Source: JASBYZ01 sp029983705 (lineage in GTDB: Bacteria; Actinomycetota; Coriobacteriia; Coriobacteriales; JAEZZM01). Taken from it: a stretch of DNA of 64,000 bases. The position numbers and the translations under genes were made by a program. Position 1 is the first letter of the stretch; each line of letters opens with the position of its first letter. The notes below the pieces were generated by a model. The model saw only the letters and a list, made by a program, of their open reading frames with translations, ran no database searches and had not been told where the DNA came from. Where the stretch lies: the NCBI GenBank assembly GCA_965119715.1, contig OZ221969.1, positions 744,001 through 808,000 of the forward strand. Direction: 5' to 3'. This document shows positions 9,173 through 18,261 of the stretch, one piece after another.

Positions 9173-9826
9173 ATGTCAGGATTAGTGATAGTAAACATAC
9201 TAGCAGCGCTGCTTGTTATTAGCTCAATGCTAGTGGTACTTTCAAAAACAGCTGTTGGCGCTGCCAAGTTATATGCTGTACAGTCTCTCATCTTAATCGG
9301 ATGCTTTATTGCACTTGGTTTTGCAACCGGCTCTACCGAACTCTTTGTTTGGTCAGGTACTGCCTTTTTAACCAAAGTGATTTTAGTACCAGCTGTTTTA
9401 ATCTATGCATTTAAGAAAATTGGACAAACTGATTCAAATTATGGCCAAAAGATTACTCCAGTTAAGTTTGTAATCTTAGCGGTTGTAGAATTAGCACTCT
9501 GCTTCTTTGTAGTACAAGGCATTAACATCCCAAGTGCTCAAAATGTGTATCCTGCTTTAGCAGTTTCACTTGCACACTTCTTTATTGGTATGACCTGCAT
9601 TGTTACTCAGAAAAACATTTTGAAGCAGATCTTAGGTTACTGTCTGATGGAAAACGGCTCACACTTAACTCTTGCACTCCTTGCTCCACAGGCTCCAGAG
9701 CTTGTAGAAATTGGTGTTGCAACAGATGCTGTATTTGCGGTAATCATTATGGCTATTTTGGCAGTAAAGATTTATAGAAGATACAAGAGCTTGGATAGTG
9801 GCGAGCTCACGGAGCTAAGGGGGTAA
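9173..9826 (+). CDS. hyfE: Hydrogenase-4 component E
   Basis: 217 residues, about seven hydrophobic helices, equal in length to E. coli HyfE (216). The family is NuoK-like with an extended first half. The conserved block IVTQKNILKQILGYCLMENGSHLTL near residues 142-166 is visible, with Lys and Glu in the membrane region. The ATG follows a GGAGG ribosome site, and the stop lies four bases before the hyfF ATG, indicating translational coupling. Confidence 0.92.
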   Translation: MSGLVIVNILAALLVISSMLVVLSKTAVGAAKLYAVQSLILIGCFIALGFATGSTELFVWSGTAFLTKVILVPAVLIYAFKKIGQTDSNYGQKITPVKFVILAVVELALCFFVVQGINIPSAQNVYPALAVSLAHFFIGMTCIVTQKNILKQILGYCLMENGSHLTLALLAPQAPELVEIGVATDAVFAVIIMAILAVKIYRRYKSLDSGELTELRG

Positions 9827-9829
9827 GTG

Positions 9830-11371
9830 ATGTCTGTAATTTTACTTGGATTATTAGCTAGCCCTCTCGTTGCCGCACTGTTGATGGCTATTATCCCTGC
9901 AAAGTCTAAGGGCGTATTTGAAGTACTTCACATTCTTTCGATTATTGCAGTACTTGGCTTTGGAATTGCGGCTATTGCATCAAATCTTCAAGGACAAACC
10001 CTTACCGCTTTAGGCGACTGGTTTGTGCTCGATAAGCTTGGCGTAATATTTGTTGGACTTATTAGTGTTGTTGGATTTTTAACTGGAGTATTTTCACTCC
10101 CATATGTAAGCCACGACTATGAAGAAGGAAAACTTGATGTAGGAAAGGTAAAACTTTACTACGCACTATATAGTGTCTTCCTCTTTACCATGATTTTGGC
10201 TGCAACCACCAACAACGTAATCTTAATGTGGGTTGCTGTTGAGGCTACTACCTTGGCAACTGCCTTCTTAGTTGGAATTTATTCAAACAAGAAGTCACTC
10301 GAGGCTGCTTGGAAGTACGTAATTGTATGTACCTGCGGTGTAGCATTTGGTCTCTATGGTACTGTGCTCTTTTATGCAGACGCAGCTAACGTACTTGCTG
10401 ATCCACACACTGCAGTATTTTGGAGCTCAATTCTAGAGAATGCTAAGTCTCTTGACCCTCGCTTAACTCAGATTGCCTTTGTATTTATTGCAGTAGGATT
10501 TGGTACTAAGGCCGGTTTATTCCCAATGCATACCTGGTTACCAGATGCACACGCTGAAGCTCCAAGTCCAGTATCAGCTCTACTTTCTGGTGTGCTCCTA
10601 AAGTGCGCTGCTTTAGTAATCATCAGATTCTATACGCTAAGCTCTGTAGCAATTGGTCCTGAGTTCCCTCAGCTCGTAATGCTTATCTTGGGTGTAACTT
10701 CTGTTGTTGTTGCAGCACTCTTCTTCTTTGCACAAGATGACTTCAAGCGTAAGCTTGCATACTCATCAACAGAAAACATTGGTATTGTTGCAATCTGCCT
10801 TGGCTTTGGCGGTCCAATTGGTATCTTTGCTGCACTCTTCCATTGTGTGGCTCATGCACTTACCAAGGGTCTTCTATTTTGCATCTCTGGTAACCTCTTA
10901 ATGAGATATAACACCAGAGACTTAAAGAAGATCCAAGGTATCGCACAGATGATGCCACTTACTGCAACAATCATGGTACTTGCTTTATTTGCACTTGCAG
11001 GATTCCCACCACTTGCACTATTCTGGTCAGAAATTAACATGATCATTGCAGGTATCCAGGGTGGTTACTTACTACTTGTAATCTTAATCCTTGCAGCTCT
11101 TACCATTGTTATTGCTGGTGTTGCTAGAATTCTTAACAACTCTGTACTCAAAGACAGATCAGAAGAAGAACCACATGACAAAAAAGAGCTTGGTGCTTTA
11201 GTATTAATACCAGAAGCAATTATGATTGCTTTAGTTTTATGGATTGGTATTTGTATGCCAGCTCCATTAACAAACGCCATTCAAGAAGGTTCTGCAATAG
11301 TTTTACAGGAAGATATTTCTAACCTAGAACTATTTAGCAACAATTTTGATACGCAAGTTGTCCAGAAATAG
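9830..11371 (+). CDS. hyfF: Hydrogenase-4 component F, antiporter-like membrane subunit
   Basis: 513 residues of the NuoM/N-like transporter family (E. coli HyfF 526). The core block with FPMHTWLPDAHAEAPSPVSA lies near residue 235 and HALTKGLLFCISGN near 345. The ATG at 9830 has a GGGGG ribosome site six bases ahead; a GTG at 9827 is too close. It is the third antiporter-like subunit of the complex and, with HyfB and HyfD, implies several ion channels as in complex I. Confidence 0.92.
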   Translation: MSVILLGLLASPLVAALLMAIIPAKSKGVFEVLHILSIIAVLGFGIAAIASNLQGQTLTALGDWFVLDKLGVIFVGLISVVGFLTGVFSLPYVSHDYEEGKLDVGKVKLYYALYSVFLFTMILAATTNNVILMWVAVEATTLATAFLVGIYSNKKSLEAAWKYVIVCTCGVAFGLYGTVLFYADAANVLADPHTAVFWSSILENAKSLDPRLTQIAFVFIAVGFGTKAGLFPMHTWLPDAHAEAPSPVSALLSGVLLKCAALVIIRFYTLSSVAIGPEFPQLVMLILGVTSVVVAALFFFAQDDFKRKLAYSSTENIGIVAICLGFGGPIGIFAALFHCVAHALTKGLLFCISGNLLMRYNTRDLKKIQGIAQMMPLTATIMVLALFALAGFPPLALFWSEINMIIAGIQGGYLLLVILILAALTIVIAGVARILNNSVLKDRSEEEPHDKKELGALVLIPEAIMIALVLWIGICMPAPLTNAIQEGSAIVLQEDISNLELFSNNFDTQVVQK

Positions 11372-11386
11372 GGAGGTGGTACTTGC

Positions 11387-13132
11387 ATGAGTGAAGTAGA
11401 AGTAAAAAATAAAGCTGCAAAGCCCCTAAAAAAAGGTGAAACTCACGTCATTGCTGCTAAAGAAAAGTTTGGCGCAGCAATCAAGAGTGCAACTTGGGAA
11501 GATTCTCAGCAGCTAACCGTTACCGTTGAGCTTTCTAAACTTCCTGAAATCGTAGAGTTTTTCTACTACGGTAGAGGCGGTTGGATCAGCGTTGTTGTTG
11601 GTAACGATGAAAGACCTCTTACTGGTGAATACGGCCTCTACTACGTAATGAGTATGGAAGAAGAGGACCGTTGTGTTTTAACTGTTAGAGCTTTGGTGGA
11701 TGAGCATAGCATGCATTATCCATCAGTAACTCCACGCGTTCCTGCTTGTGTATGGGGAGAGCGTGAGCTTTACGATATGTTTGGTCTGGTAGGCGATGGT
11801 CTACCAGACAAAAGAAGACTGGTATTACCTGATGACTGGCCAGAAGATCTTTTCCCACTGAGAAAAGACTCAATGGACTATCGTCACCGTCCAGTTCCTA
11901 CAACTGAAGAAGAGACCTATACCTTTGTAAATGATAATCGTGGTAAAGAGACTACCGTTGTTCCAATGGGTCCTCTCCACATCATTTCAGACGAGCCTGG
12001 TCACTTTAGACTCTTTACCGAAGGTGAGCACATTATTGATGCTGACTATCGTATGTTCTACGTACACCGCGGTATGGAAAAAGTTGCAGAAGCTCGTATG
12101 GACTATAACCAGGTAACCTTCTTAACTGACCGCATCTGCGGAATTTGTGGTTATGCTCACTCAGTAGCATATGCTCATTCCATTGAAGCTGCTCTTGGCA
12201 TTCAGGTGCCAAAGCGTGCTGAGGCTATTAGAGCAATCTTGCTAGAAACTGAGCGTATGCACTCACACCTTCTAAACCTCGGTCTCGCAAGCCACTTTAT
12301 TGGTTTTGATACTGGTTATAACCACTTATTTAGAGAGCGTGAAAAGGCTATGGAGCTCGCTGAGATCCTAACCGGTTCAAGAAAGACTTACGGACTCAAC
12401 CTTATTGGTGGTATCCGCAGAGATATCTTGGCCGAGCAAAAGCTTTCACTCTTTAAATACATTAGGGACCTTCGTGAGTCAGTGGGCTACATTAAAGAGC
12501 AGCTCCTCTCAACACCAAACGTTGAGTCAAGAACTAAAGGCATTGGTGTTTTGGACAGAAAAGTTGCTCGTGACTTCTCTCCAGTAGGACCAATGGTAAG
12601 AGGTTCAGGATTTGGACGTGACGTTCGTGCGCTTCATCCATTTGGCGGGTATGCTATGACTCATGTTGAGCCAGTAACCCAAGATGGTTGTGACGTTTTA
12701 TCAAGAACCTTGGTAAGATTTGGCGAGTTCTTCCAGTCACTTGACATCATCGAAGACCTTCTCCAAAACACTCCAGAAGGACCAGTTCTCTTTGAGAACT
12801 TTAGATATGAACCTCATCGTCATGGTGTAGGCTACACTGAAGCTCCTCGTGGAGAGGATGTTCACTGGTCAATGCTTGGTGACAACCAAAAGGTTTACCG
12901 CTGGAGATGTAAGGCTGCTACCTATTCAAACTGGCCAGCACTGAGATACATGTTAAGAGGTAACACCGTATCTGATGCTCCAATTATTATCGGTTCGCTT
13001 GACCCTTGTTATTCTTGCACCGACCGTGTAACGGTTATTGATGTTAAGAAGAAAAAGCAAGCTCACACCAGCTTTGATGAGCTTAAAGCGTATGCAGCTG
13101 ATAGAAGACATTCACCTCTAAGGTGGGAGTAA
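11387..13132 (+). CDS. hyfG: Hydrogenase-4 large subunit, NuoC-NuoD fusion [NiFe]
   Basis: 581 residues, fusing an N-terminal 30-kDa NuoC-like domain (about 40-175) with the [NiFe] large subunit. The L1 motif RICGICGYAHS near residue 248 and the L2 motif DPCYSCTDR near 540 supply the four Ni/Fe-binding Cys residues. After the CTDR motif there are about 34 more residues (VTVIDVKKKK...), the C-terminal extension that an endopeptidase removes after nickel insertion; that peptidase, hycI, is encoded in the same operon. The domain fusion is typical of HycE/HyfG. Confidence 0.95.
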   Translation: MSEVEVKNKAAKPLKKGETHVIAAKEKFGAAIKSATWEDSQQLTVTVELSKLPEIVEFFYYGRGGWISVVVGNDERPLTGEYGLYYVMSMEEEDRCVLTVRALVDEHSMHYPSVTPRVPACVWGERELYDMFGLVGDGLPDKRRLVLPDDWPEDLFPLRKDSMDYRHRPVPTTEEETYTFVNDNRGKETTVVPMGPLHIISDEPGHFRLFTEGEHIIDADYRMFYVHRGMEKVAEARMDYNQVTFLTDRICGICGYAHSVAYAHSIEAALGIQVPKRAEAIRAILLETERMHSHLLNLGLASHFIGFDTGYNHLFREREKAMELAEILTGSRKTYGLNLIGGIRRDILAEQKLSLFKYIRDLRESVGYIKEQLLSTPNVESRTKGIGVLDRKVARDFSPVGPMVRGSGFGRDVRALHPFGGYAMTHVEPVTQDGCDVLSRTLVRFGEFFQSLDIIEDLLQNTPEGPVLFENFRYEPHRHGVGYTEAPRGEDVHWSMLGDNQKVYRWRCKAATYSNWPALRYMLRGNTVSDAPIIIGSLDPCYSCTDRVTVIDVKKKKQAHTSFDELKAYAADRRHSPLRWE

Positions 13133-13135
13133 GCT

Positions 13136-13687
13136 ATGAGAAAAACCTTAAAAGAAGCCCTACGCGTTGGTGTTGCTACTAAAAAATATCCTTTTGCGCC
13201 TATTAAAGTGCCAGAGGATATGCGTGGTAAGCCTGAATACAACAAGTCTCAGTGCATCTGCTGTGCAGCATGCGCTGTGGCTTGTCCACCAAATGCTATT
13301 CAGGTATTTCCAGATATTATTAACGGCTCAATTAAGTGGCAAATAGATCTTGGACGCTGCATCTTTTGCGGTAGATGTGAAGAGGTTTGCCCAACACGTG
13401 CAATCTGGCTCGGCCCTGAATTTGAGCTTGCGGTAATGACCCGCGATGACTTATTAGAGGATGCTAACTTTGAGCTTGCCCAGTGCGAGCAGTGCGGTAA
13501 GTACTACGCTCCAAAGAAGCAAGTTGAGTATTTAAGCAAACTTTATGAGACCATCCACCCGGGTGGTAAAGGCGCAGATGCTGTTCAAGTTGCTGCAGCT
13601 CATGATATTCATATTTGCACAGAGTGCAAGGCTAAAAATGACGGACTCAGAAGAAGTGAATCCTTATATGGCGAGGGAGGTAGATAA
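13136..13687 (+). CDS. hyfH: Hydrogenase-4 component H, NuoI-like ferredoxin
   Basis: 183 residues with two classical [4Fe-4S] motifs, CICCAACAVACP near residues 38-49 and CIFCGRCEEVCP near 76-87, as in HycF/HyfH and NuoI. The C-terminal third adds CEQCGKYY and CTECKAKN pairs, possibly a metal-binding ribbon. It conducts electrons between the HyfA-type ferredoxin and the small subunit. It starts three bases after hyfG. Confidence 0.92.
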   Translation: MRKTLKEALRVGVATKKYPFAPIKVPEDMRGKPEYNKSQCICCAACAVACPPNAIQVFPDIINGSIKWQIDLGRCIFCGRCEEVCPTRAIWLGPEFELAVMTRDDLLEDANFELAQCEQCGKYYAPKKQVEYLSKLYETIHPGGKGADAVQVAAAHDIHICTECKAKNDGLRRSESLYGEGGR

Positions 13688-13689
13688 AC

Positions 13690-14472
13690 ATGTCAGAGAT
13701 TGCTCTTCCACAAAGTTTGCAAGCGCAAGTTGAAAAAGAGATTTTAGATGACGCTGTTGCTAATGCAAAAGCTAAGCTTTTAAAGTCTATTAAAAGATCA
13801 GCATATGTGTATCGTGTTGACTGTGGTGGATGTAACGCTTGCGAGATTGAGATCTTTGCATCAATCATGCCTATCTTTGATGCTGAAAGATTTGGTATCA
13901 AGGTTGTTCCAACACCTCGTCAAGCAGATATCATGGTGTTTACGGGCGCTATGACACGTATGATGCGTGTTCCTGCTATGCGTGCATTCCAAGGTGCTCC
14001 AGATCCTAAGATTGTTGTATCTTATGGTGCTTGTGGTGTTTCAGGTGGTATCTTCCACGATAACTACTGTGTATGGGGAGGAACCGACAAGATTTTCCCA
14101 GTTGATGTATACATCCCTGGTTGTCCTCCATCTCCAGCTCAGACTATCTATGGTTTTGCTACAGCACTTGGTCTTTTAGAGCAAAAGCAAAAGCGAACCA
14201 CTCATGAAAACACTGTTGCTGAGAGTGCACAAATTAACCAAGCTAAGATTCCATACAAGCTTCGTGTTGCTCTTCAAGTAAAAGCACGCGAAATGAGTGG
14301 ATATCTACATGGTAAGCATATTGCTGACCAGTTTATGGATCTATTGGCTAAAACTGATGGTGTAGACGTATTTGGTGACATCGATAGAGCAATAGCTCAA
14401 CTTGAAGATCCAAGGCGTGCAGAAGTGTATAATGCACTTCGCCAAGTATTAAAGTCAATGACCATTCAATAA
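13690..14472 (+). CDS. hyfI: Hydrogenase-4 small subunit, NuoB-like
   Basis: 260 residues. It carries the proximal [4Fe-4S] cluster ligands in CGGCNACEIE (about residues 43-52), GACGVSGG (near 117) and PGCPPSP (near 147), as in HycG/HyfI and NuoB. The C-terminal ~90 residues extend beyond NuoB and resemble those of group-4 hydrogenase small subunits. It is separated from hyfH by two bases and forms the catalytic dimer with HyfG. Confidence 0.93.
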   Translation: MSEIALPQSLQAQVEKEILDDAVANAKAKLLKSIKRSAYVYRVDCGGCNACEIEIFASIMPIFDAERFGIKVVPTPRQADIMVFTGAMTRMMRVPAMRAFQGAPDPKIVVSYGACGVSGGIFHDNYCVWGGTDKIFPVDVYIPGCPPSPAQTIYGFATALGLLEQKQKRTTHENTVAESAQINQAKIPYKLRVALQVKAREMSGYLHGKHIADQFMDLLAKTDGVDVFGDIDRAIAQLEDPRRAEVYNALRQVLKSMTIQ

Positions 14473-14490
14473 TTGGGTTAACGGTGCTAC

Positions 14491-14973
14491 ATGTTTGAGT
14501 ATACAGACGGAAATTGGGATAAATCAGAGTATTTTGACTTTCCATCAGTAAAAACAGCAGACACTAGTGAGGAGCTCATAGCCTTCTATGAGCTCCACGC
14601 AAAGATTGTGGACTCATCAAAAGAAATGTCAGAAGACGCCAAACGACTAACCTATTACAACTTGTCTTTGGGCCATAACACCGGGGTGTGTGACCTCTTT
14701 GAAGAGAAGCTTATTGTAAAGAAATCTGTTTACAAAGAAGTGCTTGAGCTTATCGATGATGAAGAAGCCAAAGAGAAGCTCAGTGGTGTTATGGATTTTG
14801 ATGAAATTTTAATTGATCAAAGCCATGTCTCAATGCTTTCTCATGCAACTGCAGATGCGTATGAAAAGTCACAAGATAGTGAGCAAAGAGAGTTCCTTTC
14901 AGAGTTTTCAAAGCTTATGCAGGATATTGCCTATGAAAAAGCAATTTATATTGTAGGAAGGAATTTCGAATAA
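14491..14973 (+). CDS. hycH: Formate hydrogenlyase assembly protein, HycH/HyfJ-like
   Basis: A soluble, acidic 160-residue protein placed between the small subunit and the maturation protease, the position held by HycH in enterobacteria (136-137 residues there). The LTYYNLSLGHNTGVCDLFEEKL region near residues 54-75 resembles the HycH family core. HycH acts in maturation of the hydrogenase large subunit. The call relies on position and partial motif likeness, so it is less secure than its neighbours. Confidence 0.7.
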   Translation: MFEYTDGNWDKSEYFDFPSVKTADTSEELIAFYELHAKIVDSSKEMSEDAKRLTYYNLSLGHNTGVCDLFEEKLIVKKSVYKEVLELIDDEEAKEKLSGVMDFDEILIDQSHVSMLSHATADAYEKSQDSEQREFLSEFSKLMQDIAYEKAIYIVGRNFE

Positions 14974-15425
14974 TGAAAACACTTCTTATTGGCGTTGGCA
15001 GTATCTTAAGAACAGATGATGGAGCAGGACCACTGTTAATTGAAAAAGTAGAGGCAAATCCTATAGAGGGTGTTGTCCCACTTGACGGTGGTACTGTTCC
15101 TGAAAATACCACACACATTGTGAAAGCTGAACAGCCAGATAGAGTAATTTTGGTTGATGCTGCTGAGATGAATATTGCTCCTGGAAGCATAAGACTTATT
15201 GATGAAAATGATATTGCAAAAAGTCTCTTTATCACTACCCATACTATGCCGCTAAATTTTTTGATTGATGCTTATAAAAAGATCTGTAAAGACATATACT
15301 TTATTGGTATTCAACCAAAATCGCTTGAATTTTGCGACGAGATGAGTCCTGAGGTGTCTCAAGCAGTTGATACAGTGTATGAGTTAATCAAAACCGGTGC
15401 ATTTGCCGATCTTGAATATATTTAA
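14973..15425 (+). CDS. hycI: Hydrogenase 3/4 maturation endopeptidase
   Basis: 150 residues of the HyaD/HycI peptidase family. The N-terminal motif GVGSILRTDDGAG contains the first nickel-sensing Asp, the second acidic site is in ILVDAAEMN near residue 60, and a conserved His lies in ITTHTMPL near 88. The enzyme cleaves the C-terminal extension of the hydrogenase large subunit after metal insertion. The start codon overlaps the stop of the preceding gene by one base (TAATG), so the two are translationally coupled. Confidence 0.92.
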   Translation: MKTLLIGVGSILRTDDGAGPLLIEKVEANPIEGVVPLDGGTVPENTTHIVKAEQPDRVILVDAAEMNIAPGSIRLIDENDIAKSLFITTHTMPLNFLIDAYKKICKDIYFIGIQPKSLEFCDEMSPEVSQAVDTVYELIKTGAFADLEYI

Positions 15426-15458
15426 AGATTTGCACTAAGAGAAAAAGGGGGATCTTAA

Positions 15459-16301
15459 ATGGCAAATGATGAAGCGGTTGTAGGCGCAATTAAAGCAACA
15501 AGTCCCGTTGCTTTATCTCCTGCAGAAATTGAGGCAAAGGCTGAAAGCCTAGGTGTTGCTAAATCAAAAACATCAAGCGCTAAAAACTTTGTACTCGCAC
15601 TTTTAGCTGGTGCATTTATCGCTATGGGTGCAATGTTTTTCCTACTTATCACCTCTGATAAGGATTTACCTTTTGCAGTTTCTAAGGTAATGGGGTCTGT
15701 AGCCTTCGTTACAGGTCTTTATTTGGTTATCACAGCGGGCTCTGAGCTCTTTACTGGTGACTGCGTTATGGTTACCTCAGCTCTTGCCAAAAAGATTACT
15801 GTTCCTCAGATGTTAAAGGTTTGGGGAGTAGTTTGGCTTGGTAACCTTATTGGTTCTATCATTTTTGCTCTACTTTTATATTTTTCAAACTTTGGAGGCC
15901 TAAACGGTGATTTAGTAGCACAAAATGCAATCAACGTTGCTGCTTCTAAGTCACAGCTTGGTCTTGTACCAATGTTTTTCAAGGGCATTCTTTGTAACAT
16001 CTTAGTTTGCTTTGCAGTATGGTGCTCATTTGGTGCTAAGTCTACTGCAGACAAGCTCTTAAGTGTTCTTCTCCCAATCGCTGCCTTTGTTGCTTGCGGA
16101 TTTGAGCACAGTGTTGCAAACATGTTCTTCTTAAACTATGGCTTTATTGAGCAAATGATGACCGGTCTTGTTCCTGCTAGTGGTAACTTGATTCAGCTTA
16201 GTGGCATAATTACAAACCTTGTAGTTGTAACCATTGCAAACGCAATTGGTGGTGGCTTCTTTGTAGCTTGTGCTTACTACTTCTGCTATCACAAGGACTA
16301 A
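15459..16301 (+). CDS. focA: Formate/nitrite transporter family channel
   Basis: 280 residues with six hydrophobic segments and the FNT signatures: GAFIAMGAMF near residue 48, a glycine-rich segment near 88-95, and GILCNILVCFAVW near 170-182. A 45-residue cytoplasmic N-terminal extension precedes the first membrane helix, as in FocA. Being the last gene of the formate hydrogenlyase operon, it should import or export formate for FdhF. The GGGGG ribosome site lies eight bases before the ATG. Confidence 0.92.
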   Translation: MANDEAVVGAIKATSPVALSPAEIEAKAESLGVAKSKTSSAKNFVLALLAGAFIAMGAMFFLLITSDKDLPFAVSKVMGSVAFVTGLYLVITAGSELFTGDCVMVTSALAKKITVPQMLKVWGVVWLGNLIGSIIFALLLYFSNFGGLNGDLVAQNAINVAASKSQLGLVPMFFKGILCNILVCFAVWCSFGAKSTADKLLSVLLPIAAFVACGFEHSVANMFFLNYGFIEQMMTGLVPASGNLIQLSGIITNLVVVTIANAIGGGFFVACAYYFCYHKD

Positions 16302-16350
16302 GGTTTTGAATTATTTTCAATTGTTTTATGCCAATTGATAACAATGTCCA

Positions 16351-16394
16351 AAATACCTCAGATGAGTGTTACGCTTCATCTGGGGTATTTTTTT
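16351..16394 (+). terminator. Rho-independent terminator of the hyf-focA operon
   Basis: AATACCTCAGATGA pairs with TCATCTGGGGTATT (one G-T pair) around a short loop and runs into seven T residues at 16388-16394. It closes the roughly 15-kb formate hydrogenlyase operon before the next gene. Confidence 0.9.
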
Positions 16395-16424
16395 ATATAA
16401 TCCGTGCTATATCGATAAGGAATT

Positions 16425-17453
16425 ATGCAAAAAAGCAGTAGAACAAACAAAAGAGGACAGAGAAGACATCATCGCCCACAAGAGCAGTATTCTCGTGAGC
16501 GTTATCTAGCTGCGCTTAAAGCCAAAAGGCAGGCAAATACCCGCCGCGGTATTCTAATTGTCCTCGTAGCTCTTGTACTTATTGCTCTACTTGCATTTGG
16601 CCTTTTTAAACTTGCAGGCAATATCTTTCATACAAAACCTGAGTATTTATCAGAAAAGCCAGCGCTTGGTAAAATTGTAGATAAGCCTGAAGAAAAAACG
16701 CCAATTATCCCTATGAGCTATGAGACAAAGTACGGGGTAATTGATACTGAAGACTATGATTATGAGCGGGCGCAAAATATGGGTTCAGAAGATCCTATTT
16801 TAGAGCTTCAAACTATTTTAAAAAATCCTGAAAACTATCCAGAGCACCTCTTAGAAAAAGTGGCAACCAATCCTGAATCCTTGCACTTTGTCTATGACTA
16901 CACTCAGAAAAAAGGCAGTGAGCCAGCAACAACACTTGGCAAGCCTCTATTAGTAAACAACAACATCCCGCTTCTTTTGCAGTTTGATGAGAGGTGGGGC
17001 TATACCATCTATGGCGATAGAGAGCTGGCAACATCAGGATGTGGCCCTACGACGCTCTGTATGGCCTACAGCGGGCTTACCGGAAAAACCGACCAGACAC
17101 CTGCAAGCATTGCAAAACTAGCTCAAGACGCAGGCTATTACACCTCAGAGGGTAGTAGTTGGGAGATAATGAGCACAGGTGCTAATAAGTTGGGTCTTTC
17201 TTCCAAACAAATCCCTGTGAGCAAAAAGAACTTTAAGACAGAACTTGCAAAAGACCGGATAATCATCTGTTCAATGCGCCCGGGTGACTTTACCTACATT
17301 GGGCACTTTATTATTCTGAGCGATGAAACTGCAGACGGGCTTCTTGTTATAAATGATCCAAACAGTTTAAAGCGCTCTCAGACGCTTTGGACCTATGATG
17401 TAGTTTTACCTCAAATCAAAGCTGCATGGAGTATTGGTAAATCTCAAAAGTAA
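16425..17453 (+). CDS. Membrane-anchored C39-like cysteine peptidase
   Basis: 342 residues. A basic N-terminus (rich in Arg/Lys/His) is followed by one hydrophobic helix at about residues 42-65, giving a type II membrane anchor with an extracytoplasmic catalytic domain. The C-terminal domain shows the peptidase_C39_2 pattern: Cys in TSGCGPTTLCMAYSG near residue 205, His in GHFIILSD near 293, and Asn/Asp in VINDPNS near 305. The middle part is linker-like and acidic. Substrates are unknown; cell-wall or bacteriocin-related peptides are possible. It stands alone after the hyf terminator. Confidence 0.8.
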   Translation: MQKSSRTNKRGQRRHHRPQEQYSRERYLAALKAKRQANTRRGILIVLVALVLIALLAFGLFKLAGNIFHTKPEYLSEKPALGKIVDKPEEKTPIIPMSYETKYGVIDTEDYDYERAQNMGSEDPILELQTILKNPENYPEHLLEKVATNPESLHFVYDYTQKKGSEPATTLGKPLLVNNNIPLLLQFDERWGYTIYGDRELATSGCGPTTLCMAYSGLTGKTDQTPASIAKLAQDAGYYTSEGSSWEIMSTGANKLGLSSKQIPVSKKNFKTELAKDRIIICSMRPGDFTYIGHFIILSDETADGLLVINDPNSLKRSQTLWTYDVVLPQIKAAWSIGKSQK

Positions 17454-17526
17454 ACTCTTAATAATTTACAAGCTGGATACAATAGACGTATGGAATCTAT
17501 TGGATCTTAGTTTGAAGGGATGAGAC

Positions 17527-18261
17527 ATGTCTCAGTATGGCCTTACGTGGCTCCCACAAGAAGCACTCGCGTTAATTTCTAAGTCACTTGCTCCAGACTT
17601 TCTCTTTATTTCTTCTGATGACTTTATTAGCTCAAATGCTAAGCATCGTTTTGAAAAGCGCACTATTGACTCGTATGTTTCAGTACATGCGCCTCTTGAC
17701 CTCTATTCTCGTATTTATGATAAACCTGTTCAAAGCGCACTTCCTGAGGCAGAAGAGCTTCAAAAGCTGCTTCCTCAAATAGTTGAGTCCATTCAGCGTG
17801 CGGCAGAACATGGAGCAGATGCAATAGTAGTACTTGATAATATCAGCTCAGTTGACGGGCCAATTGTAAGCCCTATGCAGGTGGTAGAAACCTTAATGCC
17901 TATGTATGAACAGATTGTTTTACATATAAAAGAGCTGGGTCTTCCTGCAATATTTTCTTCTCAAGGTGATATTCACGAGTACTATAGCGGGCTTAAAAGC
18001 GCTGGTTTTGACGGTGTACATATTGCACACCAAAGCGAAGACGAGCTTATAAGTATGCTTGATCATGCGCATAAATTTGAACTCAATGCCTATGGTGGTA
18101 TACCTTCAGAAATTTTGAGCGATGAGGACCTGGCCACCTATATTGCACGCCTTAAAGAGATTGCATCTGAATACCCTGAACTTTCTATTTGTGATACCGG
18201 GTGCTTAGAAACCTATAAACAGGCTGAACAAGCTGTACATATTTTGCAGGAGTTAAAATAA
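17527..18261 (+). CDS. Uroporphyrinogen decarboxylase-like (URO-D superfamily) protein, short
   Basis: 244 soluble residues. The middle reads like the second half of a URO-D/MtaA barrel: VDGPIVSPMQVVETLMP followed by a helix, then LPAIFSSQGDIHEYY and SAGFDGVHIA. The protein is about 100 residues shorter than URO-D enzymes and lacks the N-terminal Arg-rich substrate loop, so a heme-pathway role is unlikely. It overlaps murI by one base and is probably co-transcribed. The start follows GAAGGGATGAG. Function is unknown; a corrinoid- or methyl-transfer protein is one possibility. Confidence 0.5.
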   Translation: MSQYGLTWLPQEALALISKSLAPDFLFISSDDFISSNAKHRFEKRTIDSYVSVHAPLDLYSRIYDKPVQSALPEAEELQKLLPQIVESIQRAAEHGADAIVVLDNISSVDGPIVSPMQVVETLMPMYEQIVLHIKELGLPAIFSSQGDIHEYYSGLKSAGFDGVHIAHQSEDELISMLDHAHKFELNAYGGIPSEILSDEDLATYIARLKEIASEYPELSICDTGCLETYKQAEQAVHILQELK

